Shown piece after piece: positions 16,393 through 25,030 of a DNA stretch of 64,000 nt; position 1 is the first letter of the stretch; the number at the start of each line of letters is the position of its first letter. Both the position numbers and the translations under genes were made by a program. The notes under the pieces are model-generated. The model had not been told where the DNA came from. It searched no databases and saw only the letters and a program-made list of their open reading frames with translations. The stretch is from an uncultured Prevotellaceae bacterium (GTDB lineage: Bacteria > Bacteroidota > Bacteroidia > Bacteroidales > Bacteroidaceae): contig ONDJ01000003.1 in NCBI GenBank assembly GCA_900316575.1, forward strand, positions 1-64,000. The letters are read 5' to 3'.

Positions 16393-17520
16393 TCATTCTT
16401 GAACACGCATCGCGCCTGTTTCGTCAATGCGAAGCGGGGAAGCGGGGAAATCCTCTTGAGAAAGCAAGCGGATCTCGCGGGCTACGGCGTGAGTGTGGTC
16501 TATGCGCGGGCCATGGCCGCGTTGTTGGATGAAACTATGGATTTGTCCGTCGAGAAATTTTCCTTGTCCGTCAATGCGAATTTCGCAAACGGGACTGTAG
16601 CCCGAAATGCCACTGAGCGACATGCCGTAGGGCGTGCAGAAGTTGCCAAGGCTGTAGGCTACGAACTTGTCTTTGTAAACTTCCATGGCACGAACTACGT
16701 GTGGCCCGTGGCCAAAAACAACGTCAGCACCATGGTCTATGCAGAAATGCGCAAATTCGCGCAGCGAACCGCGGTCTTCGCCCAGAAATATCTCGCGTCC
16801 CTGTGGCAGATGTCGCTTGTCTTTGCCTTCGGCTCCACCATGGAAAGATACGATGAGAATGTCGCACTTGTCGCGCAGTTCTTTCAAGACGCGCCCAACC
16901 AGGGCGAGGTCGGTGTGTTTGTAAGTGTAGCGATTGTGGCCAAAAGCGCAAATGCCATATCTCACGCCATTGCGCTCCACAACGACACTTTCACGCCTCC
17001 CACTGATGCCGCTATAAGCAATGTCCAAGCTGTCGAGCACTTGTTCGGTAGAGAGGATGCCCTGCATGCCAAAGTCGTTGGCATGGTTGTTGGCTTGGCT
17101 CACGTAGTCGTAGCCAGCGTCGGCCAGCCACTGACCATAGGAAGGCGGCGTGCGAAATGCAAAACTATTAGGGCCGTTGCCTTTTGTGCTCTTACCACCA
17201 TTGACGAGCGTGCCTTCTAAGTTGCCCAGAGCAATATCGGCTCGGCGCGTTATTTCGCGCGTGTCGCGAAAGACTTCGCTGCCGCCGTTGGGCGGTAATT
17301 GCGTGCGGGGAAACGTGGTGCCCATCATGATATCGCCAGTGAGGGCAATCACGAGCGTGTCGGTGATGTTGGTGTTTCTCTCATTCTCAGCCAAAGCTGA
17401 CGGCTGAATACTGTCTGTTGTTGCCACTTCGTCGGCAGCTGAGACTGTTTGCGGGGTTTGATTGGCTTGGCAGCTCCATACGAAAAGTACGGATGCTGCA
17501 ACGAACAGCAGGGTTCTCAT
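16393..17520 (-). CDS. CapA family lipoprotein
   Basis: A 375-residue surface or periplasmic lipoprotein of the CapA/PgsA family (PF09587), a calcineurin-like metallophosphoesterase fold. The start at 17520 begins a lipoprotein signal (MRTLLFVAASVLFVWSC). Motifs: LTGDIMMGTTFP, the LGNLEGTLVNGG block, ANNHANDFG and FGHGPHVVRAMEVYKDKFVAYSLGNF, all characteristic. CapA was named for poly-gamma-glutamate capsule synthesis in Bacillus, but no capB or capC is nearby, so this role cannot be assumed. It is separated from the upstream glycosyltransferase gene by 150 bases holding a 21-bp-type repeat. Confidence 0.9.
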   Translation of the reverse strand: MRTLLFVAASVLFVWSCQANQTPQTVSAADEVATTDSIQPSALAENERNTNITDTLVIALTGDIMMGTTFPRTQLPPNGGSEVFRDTREITRRADIALGNLEGTLVNGGKSTKGNGPNSFAFRTPPSYGQWLADAGYDYVSQANNHANDFGMQGILSTEQVLDSLDIAYSGISGRRESVVVERNGVRYGICAFGHNRYTYKHTDLALVGRVLKELRDKCDILIVSFHGGAEGKDKRHLPQGREIFLGEDRGSLREFAHFCIDHGADVVFGHGPHVVRAMEVYKDKFVAYSLGNFCTPYGMSLSGISGYSPVCEIRIDGQGKFLDGQIHSFIQQRGHGPRIDHTHAVAREIRLLSQEDFPASPLRIDETGAMRVQE

Positions 17521-17556
17521 TGTTGAAGAATATGAAGATGGAATGAATAAGAATTT

Positions 17557-17641
17557 AGTCCGATGTAGTTTGAATTTGCTCGGATGTAGTGCGTTATGAA
17601 GTCCGATGTAGTTTCTTTGAAGTCCGATATGGTGCATTTTG
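17557..17641. repeat. Degenerate about-21-bp tandem repeat
   Basis: Four imperfect copies around the core AGTCCGATGTAGTTT begin at 17557, 17578, 17600 and 17621, giving periods of 21, 22 and 21. The array fills most of the gap between the capA start and the end of the upstream glycosyltransferase gene, so it could lie in the 5' region of the capA transcript. Confidence 0.75.
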
Positions 17642-17671
17642 CTCCTTGACGTAAAGCATTATAACGAAAGA

Positions 17672-18691
17672 CTACGGCTTTTGCAATTGGCTGAACGTTT
17701 TGCGTCCACGCAAATAGTAGGCGATGAGTAGGGAGTAGGGGAATATTTCGGGAATGGTGTCGCCCGTGGCCTTGCGTAGGTTTTCTTCTCGTTGAGGCTT
17801 GAAAGAATTTTTAATGCGATGAAATTCACGCCGTGCGCGCCACACGGCTTTCGCTTCGCCCATGTTGCCGCCGACGAGAAACTTCAGTGCGGCCAGATAG
17901 TCTAACCAGAAACGCCAGCGCATCACAGGCTTAAGCTCTGATTGAGGCAAGTTTTTATAGAGGAGCAAGAGGTTGTTGCGAAAGTTGAGGAACGTCTTGC
18001 GCGGATTGCCTTGTGCCAACGTGCCTCCGCCTACGTGAAAGACGCGACTCTGTGGAATACAAACAATTTGCCTGCCACGGGCGCGAAGTCGCCAGCAAAG
18101 GTCGATTTCTTCCATGTGGGCAAAGAAGCGTCCGTCGAGTCCACCAACAGTTTCCCAATCACTCTTTCGGATGAATAAGGCTGCACCGCTCGCCCAGAGG
18201 ATAGGAGCAATGATGTCGTATTGGCCTTCGTCTTTTTCCACCGTGGTAAACATTCGTCCACGGCATAGGGGATAGCCCAGTCGGTCTATAAATCCTCCGC
18301 ACGCTCCAGCGTATTCAAAGCATGTAGGCGCGCTTTCGGATAGTAATTTCGGTTGGCAAGCGGCGCATTCCGGATGTTCGTCCATGTACTTTATCAAAGG
18401 GCGCAACCATCCTATCTCAACGCGCACATCGCTGTTGAGCAGCACGTAGTATTCCGCCTCAACGTCTTTCAGGGCTTGATTGTATCCTTCGGCAAATCCG
18501 TAGTTTCTGGGCAAGGCGATCTGGCGTACTGAAGGAAACTCCTCACGAAGCATTGTGAGCGAATGGTCGGTAGAACCATTGTCGGCCACCAGTACTTCGC
18601 AATCGGCCTCGCAAGCCTCACACACCGAGGGCAAAAAGCGGCGAAGCATTTCAGCTCCGTTCCAGTTGAGTATGACGATAGCAGTTTTCAT
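17672..18691 (-). CDS. Family 2 glycosyltransferase
   Basis: A 339-residue GT-A fold glycosyltransferase. The N-terminus is the usual nucleotide-binding strand (MKTAIVILNWNGAEML), followed by VLVADNGSTDHS. The metal-binding site is NSDVRV in place of a DXD, common in rhamnosyl- and related transferases of family 2. An acceptor-side block GRFFAHMEEIDLCWRLRARG matches the ED motif of the same group. The C-terminus has a hydrophobic, basic stretch and may bind the membrane. It follows mtaB by 18 bases; this arrangement looks co-transcribed. The donor sugar and acceptor are unknown, but cell-surface glycan synthesis is likely. Confidence 0.88.
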   Translation of the reverse strand: MKTAIVILNWNGAEMLRRFLPSVCEACEADCEVLVADNGSTDHSLTMLREEFPSVRQIALPRNYGFAEGYNQALKDVEAEYYVLLNSDVRVEIGWLRPLIKYMDEHPECAACQPKLLSESAPTCFEYAGACGGFIDRLGYPLCRGRMFTTVEKDEGQYDIIAPILWASGAALFIRKSDWETVGGLDGRFFAHMEEIDLCWRLRARGRQIVCIPQSRVFHVGGGTLAQGNPRKTFLNFRNNLLLLYKNLPQSELKPVMRWRFWLDYLAALKFLVGGNMGEAKAVWRARREFHRIKNSFKPQREENLRKATGDTIPEIFPYSLLIAYYLRGRKTFSQLQKP

Positions 18692-18709
18692 TTCAAAGGA
18701 GAATAGGGG

Positions 18710-20074
18710 TTAAGACACCGCCACGTGTCCGTTGGGAAGAAGATGTTCAAGCAATTCCGCGCGCAACTCGTTGTCAGCGCGACGCGGACTCGTTGTCGTG
18801 AGTTCGCAGCGAATGTAATTGTCGGTAAAGCCTAACTGCGGTGCGTCTTCGTGACTGCCTTGTTCCCAAAGTACCTCGCGTTTAGTGCCCGTGTGCTTTT
18901 GATAGAAGCGAGCAAGTTTCTCGCGCGAGAGTCCAAGGAGCCTTTCGCAGCGGCTGTGCTTTTCCTCATGGCTGACAACGTGAGGAATTTCAAGTGCCTT
19001 GGTGCCGGCCCGTTCGCTGTAGGTGAAAACGTGAAGTTGGGCAAAGTCAAGTTGCTCAAGGAACTGAAAAGTTTCTTCAAACAGTTCAGGCGTTTCGCCG
19101 CGTGTGCCCACAATGACATCTATCCCGATAAAAGCATCAGGCATGGCGCGATGCACCGCCTCAATCTTTTGGGCAAAAAAGGCTGTGTCGTAGCGGCGTT
19201 TCATCAGTTTAAGCACCGCGTCAGAACCACTCTGAAGCGGAATGTGGAAATGAGGCATGAACGCGCGACTTTGCGCACAGAAGTCGATAATATCTTGGGT
19301 GAGCAAATTGGGTTCTATGCTCGAAATGCGATAGCGCGCAATGCCCTCAACGCCGTCTAAAGCCTCAATGAGTTGCAAAAAGGTTTCGTCTGTTCCACGT
19401 CCGAAATCGCCTGTGTTTACACCCGTCAGCACAATTTCTTTTCCGCCTTGGCGAGCCACGTCTTTGGCTTGAGCCACCACGTCGGCAATACACGCGCTAC
19501 GGCTTCTGCCTCTTGCATAAGGGATGGCGCAGTAGGTGCAAAAATAATCGCAGCCGTCTTGAACTTTCAGGAAATAACGTGTGCGACTGCCGCGCGAACA
19601 CGAAGGCGCAAAGCTTCGTATTTGGCCGAGTTTAGAGGTTTGTACGATGGCTTCGCAAGAAATCCCCCCGTTGGCTTCAGCTTTGAGGCTTGCAGTCTGG
19701 CGTGATTGCCACAATTGTTCTATCAGTTCAAAGGCTTGGGCCTTCTGTTCCGTGCCAAGCACCAAGGAAACCCCCTCTATCGCGGCAACTTCCTTCGGCT
19801 TCAACTGTGCGTAGCATCCCATCACCACAATCAGTGCCTCAGGATTTTCGCGCCTCATACGATGAATGGCTTGGCGGCACTTGTGGTCGGCAGTGTCGGT
19901 AACGCTGCACGTGTTGATGATGCACAGCGTGGCTTCTTCGTCGGGCGAAGCCATGCGCGCGCCAGCCTTGACCAATCGGTCGCAAAGCGCAGCCGTTTCA
20001 GCAAAATTGAGCTTGCAGCCTAAAGTTTGGGTCCTTACGCGCGCGTATATATATATTGTATCTGTTTCGGTCAT
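18710..20074 (-). CDS. mtaB: tRNA ct6A/ms2t6A37 methylthiotransferase MtaB
   Basis: A radical SAM methylthiotransferase that adds a methylthio group to t6A37 of tRNAs reading ANN codons. The 454-residue protein starts at 20074 (MTETDTIYIY). It has the N-terminal UPF0004 domain with QTLGCKLNFAETAAL and INTCSVTDTADHK, the radical SAM motif CDYFCTYCAIPYARG and a C-terminal TRAM-like end. The LGCKLNFAE start and VTDTAD block distinguish MtaB from MiaB and RimO. A promoter box lies only eight bases upstream of the ATG, which predicts a nearly leaderless mRNA. The downstream glycosyltransferase gene is probably in the same transcript. Confidence 0.93.
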   Translation of the reverse strand: MTETDTIYIYARVRTQTLGCKLNFAETAALCDRLVKAGARMASPDEEATLCIINTCSVTDTADHKCRQAIHRMRRENPEALIVVMGCYAQLKPKEVAAIEGVSLVLGTEQKAQAFELIEQLWQSRQTASLKAEANGGISCEAIVQTSKLGQIRSFAPSCSRGSRTRYFLKVQDGCDYFCTYCAIPYARGRSRSACIADVVAQAKDVARQGGKEIVLTGVNTGDFGRGTDETFLQLIEALDGVEGIARYRISSIEPNLLTQDIIDFCAQSRAFMPHFHIPLQSGSDAVLKLMKRRYDTAFFAQKIEAVHRAMPDAFIGIDVIVGTRGETPELFEETFQFLEQLDFAQLHVFTYSERAGTKALEIPHVVSHEEKHSRCERLLGLSREKLARFYQKHTGTKREVLWEQGSHEDAPQLGFTDNYIRCELTTTSPRRADNELRAELLEHLLPNGHVAVS

Positions 20075-20082
20075 TTGCGCTG

Positions 20083-20090
20083 CAAAGATA
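20083..20090 (-). promoter_or_regulatory. -7 box TATCTTTG directly before mtaB
   Basis: The minus-strand octamer is separated from the ATG by eight bases (CAGCGCAA). With the usual 4-8 base distance from box to start, the mtaB mRNA would have almost no leader. Confidence 0.65.
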
Positions 20091-20235
20091 AGAAGAACGT
20101 GTGAAAACCATACCCTTAGAACCACGTGACTATTTGGAAACGCCCCGTTTGCAAACTGCGACTACCATTTTTGTTTGTGGAATTGGCTCAAAAAAGGCAA
20201 AAACGCATTTTTTTTGAAAAAAAACTTTGAAAGGC

Positions 20236-20266
20236 TTGCACGGCGTGAAAACCCGCTCTACTTTTG
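20236..20266 (+). promoter_or_regulatory. Promoter TTG-N20-TACTTTTG for the small lipoprotein genes
   Basis: TTG at 20236-20238 and TACTTTTG at 20259-20266 with a 20-base spacer fit the Bacteroidetes housekeeping promoter very well. The transcript should begin near 20272, about 40 bases before the first lipoprotein gene. Confidence 0.75.
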
Positions 20267-20313
20267 CAGCGTTTTAAGGCAATTGATTGTTTTACTTAAA
20301 TTCAAAAAATCAA

Positions 20314-20529
20314 ATGAAAAAGTTAGTTTTCATGTTCGTAGCTTTCGCAGCTATTAGTTTCGCTTCTTGCGGTGGTAACACAACTGCTACTGACGCCGCT
20401 GCTGATTCAACCGCCGACAGCACTGCTGTTGAAGTTGCTGATAGCGCCGCTACCGATAGCCTTGCTGCTGACAGCGTTGCTGCTGACACTGTAGCTGCTC
20501 CTGTTGACAGCGCCGCTGCTGCTCAGTAA
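20314..20529 (+). CDS. Small Ala/Asp/Ser/Thr-repeat lipoprotein
   Basis: A 71-residue exported protein of unknown function. The start at 20314 begins a short lipoprotein signal (MKKLVFMFVAFAAISFASC), so C19 should be lipidated. The mature part is made of imperfect acidic repeats such as ADSTADSTAV, ADSAATDSLA and ADSVAADTVA, with no aromatic residue and strong negative charge. It likely forms an extended tether or brush on the envelope. It has a strong promoter and its own terminator, which suggests high expression. A second lipoprotein with a similar signal lies just downstream. Confidence 0.8.
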   Translation: MKKLVFMFVAFAAISFASCGGNTTATDAAADSTADSTAVEVADSAATDSLAADSVAADTVAAPVDSAAAAQ

Positions 20530-20552
20530 TCTACGAGCTACAAGAGAGACTG

Positions 20553-20587
20553 AACCTGTAGGGACGTAGTCCCCACAGGTTTTTTTC
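20553..20587 (+). terminator. Hairpin terminator
   Basis: Arms AACCTGT-GGGA and TCCC-ACAGGTT with a short CGTAG loop, followed by a run of T, lie 24 bases after the small lipoprotein stop codon. Confidence 0.85.
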
Positions 20588-20620
20588 TACAAAAACAGAA
20601 CCTACAAATCTTTCGTCACA

Positions 20621-20857
20621 GTGAAAAAAGCATTTTATCTCGTGTTAGCCACCGTTGCTCTTTCGTTTGCAGCCTGCAACGGCAAGACCGACGCAGCGCA
20701 GGATGCTACGGACAGTACACAGCAGGACTCGCTCACTGTTACTGACTCTGTGCGCATAGATAGTCTCACGGGAGATACTATCTACGTAGAGGATGCCCCT
20801 GAAGGAGTGGCTACTTCAAAAGAGGACAACGAGATTGCGCCCCCGCCCGGACGTTAA
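20621..20857 (+). CDS. Small acidic lipoprotein
   Basis: A 78-residue exported protein, unrecognised. The start is a GTG at 20621, chosen because it begins a standard lipoprotein signal (KKAFYLVLATVALSFAAC) with no ATG available. The mature chain is acidic and rich in Asp, Thr and Ser (QDATDSTQQDSLTVTDSVRIDSL) and ends in a proline-rich APPPGR. The signal resembles that of the preceding lipoprotein, and the two may be diverged duplicates. A terminator separates them, but some read-through is possible because no separate promoter is evident in the 90-base gap. Confidence 0.75.
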   Translation: MKKAFYLVLATVALSFAACNGKTDAAQDATDSTQQDSLTVTDSVRIDSLTGDTIYVEDAPEGVATSKEDNEIAPPPGR

Positions 20858-20905
20858 ATTGCGTCAAAAAGGATAAACAAAGCGCAATCTCCTTAAACAA
20901 CCTAT

Positions 20906-20953
20906 CGCAGTCCGGGAAAGGATTTAAAACCTTTCACGGACTGCGTATCTTTT
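20906..20953 (+). terminator. Hairpin terminator
   Basis: Arms CGCAGTCCG-GAAAGG and CCTTTC-CGGACTGCG close over ATTTAAAA and are followed by TATCTTTTCTTT. It ends the second small lipoprotein transcript, just before the transporter gene. Confidence 0.8.
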
Positions 20954-20963
20954 CTTTACGACG

Positions 20964-22343
20964 ATGAAACAACAAAAACGTGGAAACTTTAGCGGACGCA
21001 TGGGGCTCATTCTTGCCTCGGCGGGTTCCGCTGTGGGGTTGGGCAACTTGTGGCGCTTCCCCACTGAGTGTGGACAGAATGGTGGTAGCGCCTTTCTCAT
21101 CATATATCTTCTTTGCGTCATTGTGTTTGGCTTACCCGTTATGGTGAGCGAATTTATGATAGGTCGCAGTTCGCGCGTCAGTGTGGGCAAGGCCTATGAA
21201 GTGCTCTCGCCTGGAACGTGGTGGAAGTGGAACGGACGCATACAAGTGCTCACACCGCTCATCATTCTTTGTTTTTATAACGTAGTGGCGGGCTGGACTT
21301 TGTGGTACACTGGTGCTGCTGCCATTGACTACTTTCCTACCTTGGCAGCCAGTGGCGAGGAGCATGTTTTCAGCAATTTCTTTTCGCAGTTTATCAATTC
21401 TTGGTGGCAGCAAGCCTTGTGTCTTATCGCTTTTTCTCTGTTGACACACTTAGTCATTGTGCAAGGCGTGTCGAAGGGCATAGAGCGTGCTTCCAAACTC
21501 TTGATGCCTGGGCTGTTTATCTTGTTGCTGGTGCTTGTGGGCTGTGCCATGTTTATGCCAGGAACGGCTGAAGGCCTCGCTTTCTTGTTTAAACCCGATT
21601 TCAGCAAGATCGATAGCGGAGTGGTGCTTTCAGCCATGGGGCAGGCGTTCTTTTCGCTGAGCCTGGGCATGGGCATTCTCACGACGTATGCGTCTTATTT
21701 TCGCGACGATGCCGACCTTGGCAAGAGCGCAGTCTACGTTTCTATACTCGACACGGTGGTGGCACTGCTTTGTGGCATGTTTATTTTTCCAACCGTGTTT
21801 ACGGCGGGCATTGAGCCTACAGTGGGTCCGAGCCTATTGTTTGAAACTTTGCCCAGTGTGTTCCAGCAAGCCTTTGGTGGCAATCTTGTTATCACCTATG
21901 TCATGACACTGAGTTTCTTTGTGCTCTTGGTGCTTGCCACCCTCACGAGTGCTATCAGTGTGCACGAAGCCATCACTTCCTATGTGGCCGAGCAATTCCA
22001 CTTCACGCGTCGCAATGCAGCCCGCATGGTGACAGCGTTCACAACATTCTTTGGCGTCTTTTGTGCTTTGTCGCTCGGAGCAAGTGCCGACTGGCTCACC
22101 TGGGCCGACCGCTCTATGTTCGACTGGTTCGACTACATCACCGCCAAGTGGATGTTGCCCTTGGCAGGTTTCTTCATCTCAATCTATGCTGGCTGGTATT
22201 TGAGCAAACGCATTTGGTGGGTGCAGATGACCAATGCCGGCACACGACGTTTTCCGTTTTTCGCCCTTTTCTTTTTCATGGTACGCTGGGTTTGCCCCGT
22301 GGGTATCTTGTTGATTTTCCTCAACGAGCTTGGGGTGTTTTGA
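20964..22343 (+). CDS. Sodium-dependent NSS family transporter
   Basis: An inner-membrane Na+-coupled symporter of the neurotransmitter:sodium symporter family, 459 residues with about eleven to twelve hydrophobic helices. Family signatures are clear: RMGLILASAGSAVGLGNLWRFP in helix 1 (sodium and substrate site), the unwound second helix block GLPVMVSEFMIGR, and the GQAFFSLSLGMGILTTYASY helix that also lines the sodium site. Bacterial members transport amino acids such as tryptophan, tyrosine, methionine or leucine; the exact substrate cannot be read here. It is preceded by a terminator and followed by clpC. Confidence 0.93.
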   Translation: MKQQKRGNFSGRMGLILASAGSAVGLGNLWRFPTECGQNGGSAFLIIYLLCVIVFGLPVMVSEFMIGRSSRVSVGKAYEVLSPGTWWKWNGRIQVLTPLIILCFYNVVAGWTLWYTGAAAIDYFPTLAASGEEHVFSNFFSQFINSWWQQALCLIAFSLLTHLVIVQGVSKGIERASKLLMPGLFILLLVLVGCAMFMPGTAEGLAFLFKPDFSKIDSGVVLSAMGQAFFSLSLGMGILTTYASYFRDDADLGKSAVYVSILDTVVALLCGMFIFPTVFTAGIEPTVGPSLLFETLPSVFQQAFGGNLVITYVMTLSFFVLLVLATLTSAISVHEAITSYVAEQFHFTRRNAARMVTAFTTFFGVFCALSLGASADWLTWADRSMFDWFDYITAKWMLPLAGFFISIYAGWYLSKRIWWVQMTNAGTRRFPFFALFFFMVRWVCPVGILLIFLNELGVF

Positions 22344-22406
22344 TTGAGTGGCACGCTTTTTGTTTGTTAGGGTGTTTCTCAAACCTTAAATTCTTATAAC
22401 AAGACG

Positions 22407-24911
22407 ATGAATAACGAACTTTCTTCAAAACTTTCGCATATACTTCAGTTAAGTAGGGAAGAAGCCCGTCGTTTTCGCAACTCGCGCATTTCCGCCCGCC
22501 ACTTGCTGTTGGGCTTGTTGCGCGATGGCGAAAATGCTGCAACCGAGGCACTTCGTGCTGCTGGTGTGAGCCTTGATACCTTGCGCTATCGTGCCGAACA
22601 AGCCAGTAGCGAAGCGGCTACCAGCGAAGAACTCCCCGAGGCAGGCGCAGCGTTTGACCCTGCTGTGACGCGCATTCTGAAACTTTCGTTTCTTGAAGCC
22701 CGCCTCTCACGCGTCGCTGAGGCCGGAGCCGAACATCTGCTTTTGGCCATACTTCGCGACAACGACAACGAAGGTCGCCAAATGCTCACCGCTGAAGGGG
22801 CAAGTTATGCGATGCTTTCTCAGCGATTGCATCGTGGGCGTGCTGTATCCAATTCCCTTGGCAGTTATAGCGACACCGAGGAGCCCGAAGAGTTTCCCAA
22901 AGCCGACGGAAGCAACAACACGCGTCAGCGTAATAAACAAGAGGGCGACAGCGACACACCTGTCATTGACCAATATGGCATAGACCTCACCCGCGCCGCC
23001 GCCGATGGAAAACTCGACCCCGTTGTAGGTCGCGAAAAAGAGATGATGCGCATCGCGCAAATCCTCACGCGCCGCAAGAAGAACAACCCCATTCTTATCG
23101 GCGAACCTGGCGTGGGTAAGAGTGCTGTAGTAGAAGGCCTTGCGCAACGTATAGCCAAGGGCGAAGTAGCCCCCGCCTTGCAACGTAAGCGCATCGTAAT
23201 GCTCAACATGGCCAACATGGTCGCTGGCACACAGTATCGCGGACAATTTGAGGAGCGCGTGCGTCGTCTCATTGAAGAGATGGAGGCGCACAAAGAAATC
23301 ATCCTCTTCATCGATGAAATCCACACCATCATTGGAGCTGGCGGAGCCGCAGGCAGTATGGACGCGGCCAATATGCTCAAGCCCGCCTTGGCACGCGGAC
23401 AGTTCCAGTGCATTGGTGCTACTACCACCAGCGAATATCGCAAGAGCATTGAAAAAGACGGTGCCTTGGAGCGCCGTTTCCAGAAGGTGATGCTCGCGGC
23501 TACGACCGAGGAAGAGACGCTTCAAATCCTCCACAACATCAAGGAACGCTACGAGCAGCACCATCATGCCACCTATACCGATGCGGCTCTTGAAGCCTGC
23601 GTGAAACTCACCGTTCGCTACGTCACCGACCGCAGTCTGCCCGACAAAGCTATTGATGCGCTCGACGAGGCTGGAAGTCAGAAGAACTTGACGAGTGTTG
23701 TCGTTCCGCAAGATATTGTGGAAGCCGAGCGTGAGATAGCCTCCCTCAAAGAACGCAAGAACGATGCTGCCCGTAGGCAGCAATACGAATTAGCCGCCAA
23801 CCTGCGCGACGAAGCCCAGCGCAAGCAGCAAGACCTCGATGTGCGCAAGCGCGAGTGGCAAGCCAGTCTGCAAGGCGAGCACCACACGGTCGATCGCGAA
23901 GACATCGCCGCCGTGGTTTCCATGATGAGCGGTGTGCCCGTCAGTCAGATGGCCGAAGCCGAAAGCATTCGCCTCAAAGGTATGCGCAAAGCCCTTGGTG
24001 AGCGTATCATCGCGCAGGACGAAGCCATCGACCGCCTTGTGCGCAGCATCACACGCAACCGCATCGGCCTTAAAGACCCCAACCGCCCCATCGGAACGTT
24101 TATGTTCGTAGGCCCAACGGGTGTGGGTAAAACCTATTTGGTCAAGACGTTGGCCGAGTTTATGTTTGGCAGTCAGGATGCCCTTATCCGCGTTGACATG
24201 AGCGAATACGGCGAAAAGTTTAGCACCAGCCGATTGGTCGGTGCGCCTCCGGGCTATGTGGGCTATGAAGAGGGCGGACAACTCACCGAGCAAGTGCGCC
24301 GCAAGCCTTATAGCATCATACTCCTCGACGAAATTGAGAAAGCCCATCCCGATGTGTTCAACACCCTGCTGCAAGTGATGGACGAAGGTCGTATGACCGA
24401 TGGCAACGGCACCACGGTTGACTTCCGCAACACTGTTATCGTCATGACCAGCAACAGCGGCACGCGCCAACTTCGCGAGTTTGGCGGCGGCATAGGTTTC
24501 GACACTTCAGCCAACGCCACAGGCAAGCAAGCCGAAAGCATCGTACGCAAAGCCTTGCAGCGTCAGTTTGCTCCCGAGTTCCTCAACCGCTTGGACGATA
24601 TCATCATGTTCCAACCCCTTGGCGAGGAAAGCGCGCTTCAAATTGCTGACCTCGAACTCACAGCCCTGAGCAAACGTGTGCAATCCATCGGCTACACCAT
24701 AGAGTTCACCGACGAAGCGCGTTGCCTATTGGTCAAGAAAGGTTTTGACAAGACCTATGGTGCCCGTTCGCTGAAGCGTGCCGTGCAAGAACACGTGGAG
24801 GATAAACTCACAGAACTCCTCATGGATGACATGCAACCCGGCACCTCTTTCCGCCTTGAAGCCGATGGCGAAGAACTCCGCGTGGTAAGTATGCAGGCCG
24901 TTCAGCAATAG
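22407..24911 (+). CDS. clpC: ClpC-type AAA+ unfoldase (Clp protease ATPase subunit)
   Basis: A hexameric unfoldase that feeds substrates to ClpP. The 834 residues contain an N-terminal double Clp-N repeat (HILQLSREEARRFRNSRISARHLLLGLL, about residues 1-150), a first AAA+ module with Walker A GEPGVGKSAVVEG, a coiled-coil M domain of the short ClpC type (about 420-480, KERKNDAARRQQYELAANLRD) and a second AAA+ module with GPTGVGKTYLVKT. An IGF tripeptide (GGGIGFDTS) is the ClpP-docking loop. The short middle domain and the IGF loop distinguish it from ClpB. ClpP is not in the window. A strong terminator follows. Confidence 0.93.
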   Translation: MNNELSSKLSHILQLSREEARRFRNSRISARHLLLGLLRDGENAATEALRAAGVSLDTLRYRAEQASSEAATSEELPEAGAAFDPAVTRILKLSFLEARLSRVAEAGAEHLLLAILRDNDNEGRQMLTAEGASYAMLSQRLHRGRAVSNSLGSYSDTEEPEEFPKADGSNNTRQRNKQEGDSDTPVIDQYGIDLTRAAADGKLDPVVGREKEMMRIAQILTRRKKNNPILIGEPGVGKSAVVEGLAQRIAKGEVAPALQRKRIVMLNMANMVAGTQYRGQFEERVRRLIEEMEAHKEIILFIDEIHTIIGAGGAAGSMDAANMLKPALARGQFQCIGATTTSEYRKSIEKDGALERRFQKVMLAATTEEETLQILHNIKERYEQHHHATYTDAALEACVKLTVRYVTDRSLPDKAIDALDEAGSQKNLTSVVVPQDIVEAEREIASLKERKNDAARRQQYELAANLRDEAQRKQQDLDVRKREWQASLQGEHHTVDREDIAAVVSMMSGVPVSQMAEAESIRLKGMRKALGERIIAQDEAIDRLVRSITRNRIGLKDPNRPIGTFMFVGPTGVGKTYLVKTLAEFMFGSQDALIRVDMSEYGEKFSTSRLVGAPPGYVGYEEGGQLTEQVRRKPYSIILLDEIEKAHPDVFNTLLQVMDEGRMTDGNGTTVDFRNTVIVMTSNSGTRQLREFGGGIGFDTSANATGKQAESIVRKALQRQFAPEFLNRLDDIIMFQPLGEESALQIADLELTALSKRVQSIGYTIEFTDEARCLLVKKGFDKTYGARSLKRAVQEHVEDKLTELLMDDMQPGTSFRLEADGEELRVVSMQAVQQ

Positions 24912-24981
24912 CAAGAGATTTATTCCCCTTCCTCGCTAAGCCGAGCATAAGCGTAGGGCATTTCGTTAACCTACCAAAGAT

Positions 24982-25030
24982 AAAGACCATCCCGCTCCTT
25001 TTTCACAGAGCGTGGGATGGTCTTTTTTTT
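24982..25030 (+). terminator. Strong hairpin terminator after clpC
   Basis: Arms AAAGACCATCCC and GGGATGGTCTTT enclose a partly paired GCTC/GAGC loop, followed by eight T. Confidence 0.9.

Noticed and set aside
15126..16427. Long minus-strand open frame opposite rsmG and the MBL hydrolase
   Set aside because: It crosses two recognised genes and the terminator between convergent genes.
22707..23783. Long minus-strand open frame opposite clpC
   Set aside because: No motif, and the clpC frame carries all expected domains.
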